DNA from: Alphaproteobacteria bacterium | GTDB lineage: Bacteria > Pseudomonadota > Alphaproteobacteria > UBA3830 | Direction: 5' to 3' | Length of the DNA stretch: 6,517 nt | NCBI GenBank assembly: GCA_025998735.1 | Contig: BNWJ01000074.1 | Span: forward strand, 1-6,517 | Part shown: piece after piece, positions 1 to 6,397 of the stretch | Layout of the letters: each line of letters opens with the position of its first letter | Position numbering within the stretch: position 1 is the first letter of the stretch | The notes under the pieces: generated by a model | What the model was told of the DNA's origin: nothing | The model's database searches: none | What the model saw: only the letters and a program-made list of their open reading frames with translations | Program-made: the position numbers and the translations under genes

Positions 1-290
1 TTCAATTTCGAGGCTCAATCACTTCACGCTTACGCATTCCGGCTCTCGTGCTCTCGGCCCTACGCTTAATCCTGGCGTCACCGCTTCAGATCCAAGGACT
101 CGATACCTGGTGCTCGCTAGGCTTTCCTGGCTGGGCTGCCTCCAGCTGTATCTCAGCAGCTTACAAATAATGCTCATTTCTGAGCTTTAAGTGAAAATGG
201 CGTTCACTATGTTCACACCACTTTACAGAACGCACCGAAAGCATGATCTCCAAAAGAAGGGCTTAATCACTTGGAAATAGCCCTGAACCG
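1..290. repeat. GC-rich non-coding block, probable repeat or structured element (partial at left edge)
   Basis: No convincing gene is seen here. Bases 21-160 are about 59% GC, far above the AT-rich element to the right (about 29%) and richer than the efflux genes. The block has several inverted repeats: GCGTTC at 200-205 with GAACGC at 228-233; GTGAA at 191-195 with TTCAC at 203-207; AGGGCT at 258-263 with AGCCCT at 279-284. GGCTCAATCACTT (12-24) recurs as GGCTTAATCACTT (260-272), 12 of 13 identical and in direct orientation, as if bounding a unit of about 250 bp. On the minus strand 177-19 is an open frame of 52 codons starting with ATG and ending ...ECVSVK, without a clear ribosome binding site. 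I read this as a dispersed repeat or decayed mobile sequence rather than a gene. The left boundary is outside the window. Confidence 0.4.
258..284. repeat. Inverted repeat (6-bp arms, 15-nt loop)
   Basis: AGGGCT (258-263) pairs perfectly with AGCCCT (279-284). It lies near the right edge of the GC-rich block, 12 bp before the MITE target duplication. There is no T-run after it on the + strand. On the minus strand the bases beyond the hairpin contain CTTCTTTTGG, which is too interrupted for a good intrinsic terminator. It may be an end of the GC-rich repeat. The function is unknown. Confidence 0.35.
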
Positions 291-296
291 CAAGCA

Positions 297-306
297 GATG
301 TTAACC
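297..306. repeat. Target site duplication, left copy (GATGTTAACC)
   Basis: This 10-bp sequence abuts the left terminal inverted repeat of the small element and is identical to 554-563, which abuts the right one. The core GTTAAC is a palindrome. A perfect 10-bp duplication directly outside perfect inverted termini is strong evidence of transposition. Confidence 0.85.
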
Positions 307-320
307 CAGGGCCTACGCAT
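307..320 (+). repeat. Left terminal inverted repeat (14 bp)
   Basis: CAGGGCCTACGCAT is the exact reverse complement of 540-553. Base 306 (C) could also pair with 554 (G), but dividing the sequence as 14-bp termini plus a 10-bp duplication is the only split that makes both repeats perfect. Confidence 0.85.
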
Positions 321-520
321 GAAAAATTATTGTGGATTTCTTGCTGATATTTCAGACAGTTCATTTAAGCAGCGATAAAACTCAAAACGCATTTTTGGTA
401 TGAAAAACATAGCAATCGACCGTTTTTTTGCTGCTTTTTTGTGCATCTTTATGTTCTGTAACTTAGCAGAATAAAACTTTAACGTTTGAAATTGTTCAAA
501 TATCAACCAGATACATCACT

Positions 521-542
521 AAATTTTTATGAAATTTTTATG
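521..542 (+). repeat. Tandem 11-bp repeat AAATTTTTATG x2
   Basis: AAATTTTTATG at 521-531 is repeated exactly at 532-542 with no gap. The second copy runs into the right terminal inverted repeat. The left end of the element has only one counterpart of this unit, so the right end has probably gained a local duplication. The AT-rich stretch lies about 30-50 bp upstream of the putative -35 box at 573 and could act like an UP element; that role is inference. Confidence 0.7.
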
Positions 543-553
543 CGTAGGCCCTG
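540..553 (-). repeat. Right terminal inverted repeat (14 bp)
   Basis: ATGCGTAGGCCCTG is the exact reverse complement of the left end at 307-320 and abuts the right target duplication at 554-563. Confidence 0.85.
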
Positions 554-563
554 GATGTTAACC
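554..563. repeat. Target site duplication, right copy (GATGTTAACC)
   Basis: Identical to 297-306 across all ten bases. Removing 307-563 rebuilds a continuous ancestral site, in which GATGTTAACC is followed directly by AAAAATTAATTGACTTAG and the efflux promoter region. Confidence 0.85.
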
Positions 564-572
564 AAAAATTAA

Positions 573-601
573 TTGACTTAGGATATACTTGTTGATAGCA
601 T
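573..601 (+). promoter_or_regulatory. Putative sigma-70 promoter of the efflux operon
   Basis: TTGACT (573-578, 5 of 6 to the -35 consensus) is followed after 17 bp by TAGCAT (596-601, 4 of 6 to the -10 consensus). An alternative -10, TATACT (584-589, 5 of 6), has no good -35 at the right distance. The site lies 57 bp upstream of the chosen adaptor start. It is 10-20 bp downstream of the MITE and its target duplication, so the promoter appears native to the locus but with a new upstream neighbour. A weak inverted repeat, CAGTC (605-609) and GACTG (623-627), overlaps the expected transcription start and could be an operator. Confidence 0.45.
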
Positions 602-646
602 GATCAGTCCTCGGGTATGGGCGACTGTGATGCGTGATGTTTTATT

Positions 647-652
647 GGGGGG
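647..652 (+). promoter_or_regulatory. Ribosome binding site deciding the adaptor start at GTG 658
   Basis: GGGGGG (647-652) ends five bases before GTG at 658. The in-frame alternatives further upstream, GTG 634 and ATG 637, have no comparable purine-rich Shine-Dalgarno and would put eight or seven extra residues, including Trp and Asp, in front of an otherwise standard lipoprotein signal peptide. This supports 658. Confidence 0.6.
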
Positions 653-657
653 ATACA

Positions 658-1806
658 GTGTTGAATCTATCAAAAAAAAAAGCGTGTTTTCTAGTAGCGT
701 CTCTTATTTCGTTACTGATGATCAGCGGGTGCGAAGAGAAGAAACAAGCGCCTCAGATGCCACCGCCAAAAGTTGGAGCAGCGAAAGCAATCAAAAAAGA
801 TGTTCCGTTTGCAATAGAAGCTCCTGCCAAGATTACCGGTTCTCTCGAAATACAAATTCGGGCTCAGGTTGGAGGGATACTCAAGGCGAGGCTGTTCAAT
901 GAAGGACAATATATAAATCAAGCAGAAAAACTCTTCGAAATAGATCCTGAACCACACGAGGCAGCTCTGGATAAGGCGCAGGGAAACCTGGCTCAGGCGC
1001 AATCGGAATTGAAGCGAACGACTCGCGATTTCAATCGCATGCAAAGATTGCATGGTGCAAAAGCCATTAGCCAGAAAGAATATGATGACTCGCTATCTGC
1101 TAAAGAGAGAGCAGAAGCAAATCTTAAAATAGCTGAAGGATCCGCCAAAGAAGCAGAAATCAATCTGGGATACACTGAAGTAAAAGCTCCTATTTCTGGA
1201 ATTGTTGGTAAAGAAGCTCAATCTGTCGGGAATTTGATTTCTCCGGCGGGAGAATCGAGTCTACTTACAACGATGGTGCAAATTAAGCCGCTACACGCTG
1301 TTTTCTCAGTGTCTGGATCCGTTTGGAGACAGATGGCCCAAAGTCATGTCGCAGGCAAAGTCAAATTGCTTGAAAACAGCGACTACAAAGTCGAAATCAT
1401 AATGTCCGATGGAACAAAGTATCCGAAAGATGGAAAAATAATATTCGTTGATAGTACAGAAGATAATCTAACCTCCAGCGTATCGATAAAGGCCGAAGTA
1501 CCTAGTGATGAAACTCAAAAATTGCTGATGCCAGGACAATTTGTTCGAGTAAAGATCGTAGGTGCAGAATACAACGATGCCATTGTTGTGCCTGCCTCAG
1601 CGCTTATTTCCACTCAAATGGGATACGTAGTTTACGTAGTAAAGGACGATAAAACCGTTGAGGTACGTCCGATAAAAGCGGAAGTCGTTGGAAATGAAGC
1701 CATTGTGGATTCTGGAATTTCGGAAGGCGAAGTGGTTGTTTCCGAAGGAATCGTGAAGGTACGTCCCGGAAGTCCTGTGGATGCAGTAATAGAGGGTACG
1801 AAATAA
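658..1806 (+). CDS. RND efflux periplasmic adaptor (membrane fusion protein), lipoprotein
   Basis: This is the AcrA/MexA-type adaptor that joins the RND pump to the outer-membrane factor. With the GTG start at 658 it has 382 residues, typical for the family. The N-terminus is Lys-rich, then hydrophobic, ending in the lipobox ISGC with Cys25 as the lipidation site, so it should be anchored in the inner membrane facing the periplasm. Half-lipoyl segments (about 55-95 and 170-200, with VKAPISGIVG) flank an Ala/Glu/Lys-rich coiled-coil hairpin (about 100-167). The hairpin tip carries an exact R-x3-L-x6-S motif (Arg127, Leu131, Ser138), which in AcrA-type adaptors contacts the outer-membrane factor. 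Beta-barrel and membrane-proximal domains follow (VVPASAL near 315). Ten consecutive A at 672-681 fall in the signal-peptide codons. The stop is 18 nt before the pump start. A start at 634 or 637 is possible but less likely. Family assignment is secure; substrates are unknown. Confidence 0.93.
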   Translation: MLNLSKKKACFLVASLISLLMISGCEEKKQAPQMPPPKVGAAKAIKKDVPFAIEAPAKITGSLEIQIRAQVGGILKARLFNEGQYINQAEKLFEIDPEPHEAALDKAQGNLAQAQSELKRTTRDFNRMQRLHGAKAISQKEYDDSLSAKERAEANLKIAEGSAKEAEINLGYTEVKAPISGIVGKEAQSVGNLISPAGESSLLTTMVQIKPLHAVFSVSGSVWRQMAQSHVAGKVKLLENSDYKVEIIMSDGTKYPKDGKIIFVDSTEDNLTSSVSIKAEVPSDETQKLLMPGQFVRVKIVGAEYNDAIVVPASALISTQMGYVVYVVKDDKTVEVRPIKAEVVGNEAIVDSGISEGEVVVSEGIVKVRPGSPVDAVIEGTK

Positions 1807-1813
1807 CCTGCGA

Positions 1814-1819
1814 AAGGAG
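1814..1819 (+). promoter_or_regulatory. Ribosome binding site of the RND pump gene
   Basis: AAGGAG (1814-1819) lies five bases upstream of ATG 1825, within the 18-nt gap after the adaptor stop codon. It is a near-perfect Shine-Dalgarno and fixes the start. Confidence 0.8.
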
Positions 1820-1824
1820 CACAT

Positions 1825-4800
1825 ATGTTTTGTCGTTTTTTTATAGATAGGCCGATTTTTGCTACTGTTGTTTCGCTGATAATTACGCTTGCCGGTATTA
1901 TGTCAATAGCCAATCTTCCGGTGGAGCAGTATCCAGACCTAGCTCCTCCAACAATAGAGGTTGATGCAAATTATGCTGGAGCAAGTCCGGAGGTCATATC
2001 AGAAACGGTTTTGGCACCGCTGGAACAAAAAATAAACGGCGTCGAAGACATGATATACATGAGCTCTTCGGCCTCAAGTAATGGTAGAGCGTCGATTTCT
2101 GTATTTTTCAAGGTAGGATCAGATCCGGATCGAGCCATGATCAACGTGAATAACCGCGTGCAGATGGTTACAGCAACGCTTCCGGAGGACGTTCGCAGAA
2201 TCGGAGTGACCGTAAACAAGAAATCTTCATCTATGTTGGAAGTGCTGTGTCTCTATTCTACCGATAGTCGCTACGACTCAACGTATGTGGGAAACTACGC
2301 GATTTTGAACATTGTGGATCACCTGAAAAGGCTTGAGGGAGTGGGAGACGCTATGGTCATGGGCACCAACGACTATTCCATAAGAGTCTGGCTGAAACCC
2401 GATAAGATGGCCAAGATGGCGCTGACCACCAATGACATTGTTGCAGCCATATCTGCCCAGAATATGCAACGTTCGGCCGGAGCCATTGGGAAAAGTCCAA
2501 CAAATGTCAAGGTGGAGCGTAGTTACATCATCACAACAAACGGTCGATTTTCCGATGCAAAGCAATTTGGAAATATCATTCTACGCGCCAATCCGGACGG
2601 AACGTCTCTGCGATTGAGTGATGTTGCAGATGTTGAGTTGGCAGCTGCTTCCTATGACATAATCGCCAAGATCGGCGGACATGATTCGGCTCCAATAATA
2701 ATCTCGCTGTCTCCCGGGGCAAACGCTCTAGCAACAGCCGAAAGAGTTAATAACAAATTGCAGGAATTATCCAAGAGCTTTCCGGAGGGAATCGGCTGCA
2801 AAGTCGTTTACGATACAACCGGATTTGTTAAGAATTCAGTGAAAGAAGTTATAAAAACGCTGTTAGAGGCGGTTGCATTAGTTTTCCTGGTGGTTTTACT
2901 CTTTCTGAAGCGTTTTCGAGCGACGATTATTCCGTGTCTTGCCGTTCCGGTGTCGATCATAGGAACATTTGCCGGCATGATGATGCTTGGATTTTCCATA
3001 AACACATTGACGTTATTCGGACTCGTCCTGGCCATAGGAATGGTCGTTGATGATGCGATTGTGGTCATAGAAAATGTCGAACGCCTCATGACAAAGGAAA
3101 AACTGCCAGTGCGAGAGGCTACAATTAAGGCTATGGATGAAGTCGCTGGAGCTCTCGTGGCAATCGTGCTTGTTTTGTGCGCGGTGTTTGTCCCTGTGGC
3201 ATTTATGGGTGGATTAACTGGGATAATGTATAAGCAATTCGCCATAACCATAGCAATTTCAGTAGTTATATCTGGCATATGCGCACTGACATTGACTCCT
3301 GCTCTGTGTGTTACATTTCTGGGGGAGCGCGAAGGCAGTTCCGCCATCGCTTCCAAGAAATTCTTTCAATTGTTTGATCGTTTGTTTGAGAAGCTAACCA
3401 ATGGATATTTGAAATGCGTTAATTTCTTTATAAAGCATAGGGTTATATCTTTCGGCTGTATATTTGCAACTGCGTTTGCCATAGTATTTCTGTTAAAGAA
3501 TATTCCCGGAGCTTTGGTGCCAGAAGAAGATCCGGGAGTGGTTCTGGTATCTGCCATAATGGATCCTGGAGCATCACTTGATAGATCGCAAAAGGTTATA
3601 TCAAAAGTTGCGGATGCAATATCAAAGGATCCTTCCGTTACCGATTCTTCCACAATTGCCGGTTTCAGCATGTTAGGCAATACGGTATCCACTAACGCGG
3701 CAACGATGTTTATAAAATTGAAAGATTGGAGCGAAAGGACAGCTCCCGGAACGTATTCCCAGGACATCGTGAAGAAAATATTTGGAATTGGCATGGGGAT
3801 TACAGATGGAAGAGTGCTTGCCTTTGTTCCCCCCCCAATTGTGGGCATGAGCATGACTGGTGGATTCGAGGCCTATGTGCAGCGAATAGGTGACACCAAC
3901 AGTAAGGCGCTGGAAGAAAAAGTCAAAGAGTTGATCGCCGAAGCATCCAAAAGACCTGAATTATCCGGTCTTAACACAACATTTTACGCTAGTTCACCGC
4001 AGTTTAGTCTTCAGGTGGACGATCTGAAAGCAATGTCGCTGGATGTTGCCATAAACGAGATCTACGATACGATGGCGGCTACTTTTGGGGCAAAATACGT
4101 GAACGATTTCTCGAAATTTGGACGTGGATTCAGGGTGATGATGCAATCCAGAGGTGATTATCGTTCATATCCAGAACAAATAAAAGAAATTTATGTGCGT
4201 TCGAAAAAAGGAGCGATGATTCCCATCACTTCTTTTGTAAAGCTTATTCCGGCCGTAGGTCCAGACGTTGTTGAAAGATTTAACATATTTACGGCTGCAA
4301 AAATTATTGGAAATCCAGCTCCCGGATACACTTCCGGACAGGCGATTGCCGCTATGGAGGAAGTTTCCGCTAAAGTGCTTGGGAGTGAATACGATATATC
4401 ATGGACGGGATCTGCATATCAGGAAAAACTTGCCGGAGGAAGCTTTGTGAATGCCATACTCCTCGGTTTGTTGGTTGTGTTTCTGATATTAGCGGCGCAG
4501 TACGAACGCTGGTCGCTTCCTTTCGTGATAATTCTAGCTGTTCCATTTGGAATACTAGGAGCGGCCTTGACTGTCTTCCTGAGGGGATACAGCAATGACA
4601 TATATTTTCAGATTGCGCTCATAACGCTGGTGGGATTATCCGCCAAGAATGCCGTTCTTATTGTGGAATTTGCAGTTATGTTCCGGGAAGCCGGAGAGTC
4701 CATTGTCGATTCCGCCCTGAAAGCTGCGGCAACACGCTTTAGACCGATTATCATGACATCGCTTGCATTCATTATGGGGTGTTTGCCGCTCATGTTTAGT

Positions 4801-4956
4801 TCTGGAGCCGGATGCGCCAGTAGAAATTCTCTGGGGACCGGGGTTGTCGGTGGAATGATTGGAGCAACTGTTTTGGCCCCGCTGTTTATTCCACTAATGT
4901 TTGTTTTGGTTACTACTATAAGTGAAAGGTCAAGGGAGAAAAAGGCACATGCGTAA
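1825..4956 (+). CDS. RND multidrug efflux pump, inner-membrane permease (HAE1 family)
   Basis: A 1043-residue proton-driven drug antiporter, full length for the AcrB/MexB/MexF group, working as an inner-membrane trimer. It begins with the family signature FFIDRPIFA (5-13) and TM1 (about 11-30). The first periplasmic domain contains DPDRAMINVNNRVQ. TM2-6 span about 340-495, with the proton-relay pair Asp409-Asp410 in GMVVDDAIVV. TM7 is near 540-558. The second periplasmic domain carries LKDW, FVPPPIVG (about 667-674) and GNPAPGYTSG (829-838). TM8-12 span about 876-1030, with Lys941 in LSAKNA and Arg973 in the RFRP motif. These match AcrB Asp407, Asp408, Lys940 and Arg971. The switch loop at 613-624 reads GFSMLGNTVSTN, lacking the Phe and extra Gly of the AcrB loop and resembling the MexF type. 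A run of eight C (3829-3836) encodes Pro669-671. No truncation is seen. Specific substrates cannot be inferred. Confidence 0.96.
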   Translation: MFCRFFIDRPIFATVVSLIITLAGIMSIANLPVEQYPDLAPPTIEVDANYAGASPEVISETVLAPLEQKINGVEDMIYMSSSASSNGRASISVFFKVGSDPDRAMINVNNRVQMVTATLPEDVRRIGVTVNKKSSSMLEVLCLYSTDSRYDSTYVGNYAILNIVDHLKRLEGVGDAMVMGTNDYSIRVWLKPDKMAKMALTTNDIVAAISAQNMQRSAGAIGKSPTNVKVERSYIITTNGRFSDAKQFGNIILRANPDGTSLRLSDVADVELAAASYDIIAKIGGHDSAPIIISLSPGANALATAERVNNKLQELSKSFPEGIGCKVVYDTTGFVKNSVKEVIKTLLEAVALVFLVVLLFLKRFRATIIPCLAVPVSIIGTFAGMMMLGFSINTLTLFGLVLAIGMVVDDAIVVIENVERLMTKEKLPVREATIKAMDEVAGALVAIVLVLCAVFVPVAFMGGLTGIMYKQFAITIAISVVISGICALTLTPALCVTFLGEREGSSAIASKKFFQLFDRLFEKLTNGYLKCVNFFIKHRVISFGCIFATAFAIVFLLKNIPGALVPEEDPGVVLVSAIMDPGASLDRSQKVISKVADAISKDPSVTDSSTIAGFSMLGNTVSTNAATMFIKLKDWSERTAPGTYSQDIVKKIFGIGMGITDGRVLAFVPPPIVGMSMTGGFEAYVQRIGDTNSKALEEKVKELIAEASKRPELSGLNTTFYASSPQFSLQVDDLKAMSLDVAINEIYDTMAATFGAKYVNDFSKFGRGFRVMMQSRGDYRSYPEQIKEIYVRSKKGAMIPITSFVKLIPAVGPDVVERFNIFTAAKIIGNPAPGYTSGQAIAAMEEVSAKVLGSEYDISWTGSAYQEKLAGGSFVNAILLGLLVVFLILAAQYERWSLPFVIILAVPFGILGAALTVFLRGYSNDIYFQIALITLVGLSAKNAVLIVEFAVMFREAGESIVDSALKAAATRFRPIIMTSLAFIMGCLPLMFSSGAGCASRNSLGTGVVGGMIGATVLAPLFIPLMFVLVTTISERSREKKAHA
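4934..4945 (+). promoter_or_regulatory. Ribosome binding region of the outer-membrane factor gene, inside the pump gene
   Basis: The purine stretch GGGAGAAAAAGG lies just before ATG 4949. GGGAG (4934-4938) is ten bases from the ATG and AAAGG (4941-4945) is three, neither ideal, so translation may depend on ribosomes finishing the pump gene. The in-frame GTG at 4922 would add nine residues, mostly basic, before a signal peptide that is already complete, so ATG 4949 is preferred. Confidence 0.5.
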
Positions 4957-6397
4957 ATTAACAGGATTTGTATCTATATTGCTTCTTACCGGTTGTACAG
5001 TTGGTCCAGATTATAAGCCTCCTAAGCTTGATATGCCTCTGGTGGATGCGAAGTCCAATGCTGCATCCCAAGAAGTTCAGAAATTTCTGTCGGAAGAATG
5101 GTGGACAGTCTTCCAAGATGGTACGCTGGACAAGTTAGAGCGATTGGCAATACAGCGCAACGCCAGTATCAAGCAGGCAATTGAGAATATCAATGAAGCG
5201 AGGGCGGCAGCTGGTGTTTCGGAGGCAGATTTTATGCCATCTATAACAATGAAGGGATCAGTCGATAAAGTGCATCCTTCTCATAAAACTGCAACTGGCG
5301 CCACGGCGAAGGATTCTCTGGATTATCTTGGATCCGCCAGCGTTTCCTATGAGATTGATCTTTTCGGGCAATACAGGAGAGCGAACGAAGCAGCCCGAGC
5401 AAATCTGCTGGCTACCAGAGCTGCAAAAGAAGTGGTAATGCTTACCATAACTGCAGATGTTGCGAAGTCGTATTTTCTCGTGAGATCTCTTGATGCGAAA
5501 TTGGCAATTGCCCGCAGAACACTTAAATCTCGCGAAGAAAGTTATCTGGTACACAAAAGCAGATTCCAGAACGGCTATTGCACGGAATTTGATTGTTTGC
5601 GCATAGAATCTGAAATGGCATCGGTGAAAACAACTGTTCTTGATCTGGAAATCCTATTGGCGAGAGCAGAACTTGCTCTTAGCATCTTGATTGGTTGTTC
5701 CCCCAGAGAAATTATGTCCAGAAAAATAACTCGTGGTGCATCTCTGGAAAAGCTTCGGATTCCAGCAAATATTCCCGACGGAGTTCCCTCTGATCTGATC
5801 GCAAGAAGACCGGACATTGTGCAGGTGGAAGGACAATTGATTGCCGCCAATGCGCAAATCGGTGAGGCGCTGGCGAAGCATTTTCCTTCGATTTCGCTGA
5901 CATCAACTTTTGGTTTTGAAAGCAAATCACTTACAAGTTTGTTTAGCGACAACTCAGACATGTTTAAATTAGGCGGCGCTCTTTCTCTGCCTATATTTAA
6001 CGGCGGAAGGGTTGCTGCTAATGAAGAAATCGCCGAGATTCGCTACAGAAAAATGCTTTTGAACTATGCTGGAGCCGTGAAAACTGCCTTCCGAGAAGTG
6101 CTAGATTCCCTTGTATCCAGAAGGAAAAACAGCGAAATAGTTGTATCCAGAACCAGACAGGTTAATGCATTGAAAAAAGGCTACTCCATAGCGTTGGCTC
6201 AGAAAGAATCTGGTCTGATTGGCATGTTGGATCTGCTCGACGTCGAAAGAGGTCTGTTATCCGCAGAAATGGATCTGGTTGGAGCTCTTCAAAATCATCT
6301 GAATTCCGTGGTTGACTTGTGCAAAGCACTCGGAGGCGGCTGGACAAAAGGTAAATTAAACCCCAACTCCGCTCGAAGTTATACACATTCAAGATGA
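4949..6397 (+). CDS. RND efflux outer-membrane factor, NodT/OprM-type lipoprotein
   Basis: The outer-membrane channel of the tripartite pump, 482 residues from ATG 4949, normal for the OprM/NodT family. A short basic-hydrophobic signal peptide ends in the lipobox LTGC with Cys16, followed by the family-typical CTVGPDYKPP. Two OEP repeats follow. The first contains SYEIDLFGQYRR (134-143) and a long helical stretch to about 255. The second contains VPSDLIARRPDI (279-290, the RRPDI motif of the family), then AEIGEAL-like AQIGEAL, FPSISL and LSLPIFNGGR (345-354), and ends near LLDVER (429-434) and the final helix. Each trimer subunit gives beta strands to the outer-membrane barrel and helices to the periplasmic tunnel docked by the adaptor tip. 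Its first eight bases overlap the pump gene, so the two are translationally coupled. No terminator hairpin is seen after the stop. Confidence 0.95.
   Translation: MRKLTGFVSILLLTGCTVGPDYKPPKLDMPLVDAKSNAASQEVQKFLSEEWWTVFQDGTLDKLERLAIQRNASIKQAIENINEARAAAGVSEADFMPSITMKGSVDKVHPSHKTATGATAKDSLDYLGSASVSYEIDLFGQYRRANEAARANLLATRAAKEVVMLTITADVAKSYFLVRSLDAKLAIARRTLKSREESYLVHKSRFQNGYCTEFDCLRIESEMASVKTTVLDLEILLARAELALSILIGCSPREIMSRKITRGASLEKLRIPANIPDGVPSDLIARRPDIVQVEGQLIAANAQIGEALAKHFPSISLTSTFGFESKSLTSLFSDNSDMFKLGGALSLPIFNGGRVAANEEIAEIRYRKMLLNYAGAVKTAFREVLDSLVSRRKNSEIVVSRTRQVNALKKGYSIALAQKESGLIGMLDLLDVERGLLSAEMDLVGALQNHLNSVVDLCKALGGGWTKGKLNPNSARSYTHSR

Larger units (their letters stand above)
307..553. mobile_element. 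MITE-like non-autonomous insertion element (247 bp)
   Basis: The element has perfect 14-bp terminal inverted repeats, CAGGGCCTACGCAT at 307-320 and its complement at 540-553. The similarity continues inward (GAAAAATT versus AAAAATT) with a one-base gap. A 10-bp direct duplication flanks it. The interior is about 29% GC. It cannot encode a transposase: the longest minus-strand frame with an ATG is 446-327 (39 codons, rich in Lys and Arg, ending SARNPQ), and a 24-codon frame lies on the + strand at 400-474. An internal hairpin, TTTGAA-ATTG-TTCAAA, lies at 485-500. Duplications of 10 bp are known for IS4-group transposases among others, so a full-length relative of that kind may mobilise it in trans; this is inference. 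It lies 20 bp upstream of the putative -35 box of the efflux operon. Confidence 0.85.

Noticed and set aside
19..177. 52-codon minus-strand frame (177 to 19) as a real small protein
   Set aside because: It has no Shine-Dalgarno, an unusual Arg/Ser/Pro-rich composition driven by GC content, and it sits in a repeat-like block. It is kept only as part of that block.
422..440. T7 and T6 runs in the MITE as an intrinsic terminator
   Set aside because: No stable GC-rich stem precedes either run; the bases between them (GCTGC) do not form a hairpin with upstream sequence beyond a few pairs.
297..563. Repeats around the upstream region as a CRISPR array or integron attachment site
   Set aside because: There are only two copies, in inverted orientation and 219 bp apart, with direct 10-bp duplications outside. 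That is the signature of a transposed element, not of spaced direct repeats.
600..902. 100-codon + strand frame from ATG 600 overlapping the adaptor gene
   Set aside because: It lies out of frame over the adaptor's signal peptide and first domain, has a Ser/Arg-rich composition and no family features. The adaptor in the other frame is unmistakable.
2808..3356. Minus-strand frame of 182 codons inside the pump gene
   Set aside because: It is antisense to the conserved TM2-6 region, with a Thr/Ser/Ile-rich composition typical of an antisense shadow of hydrophobic coding sequence. No start signal is seen.
3366..3854. Minus-strand frame of 162 codons inside the pump gene
   Set aside because: It is antisense to a conserved periplasmic domain, with no ribosome binding site and no recognisable domain.
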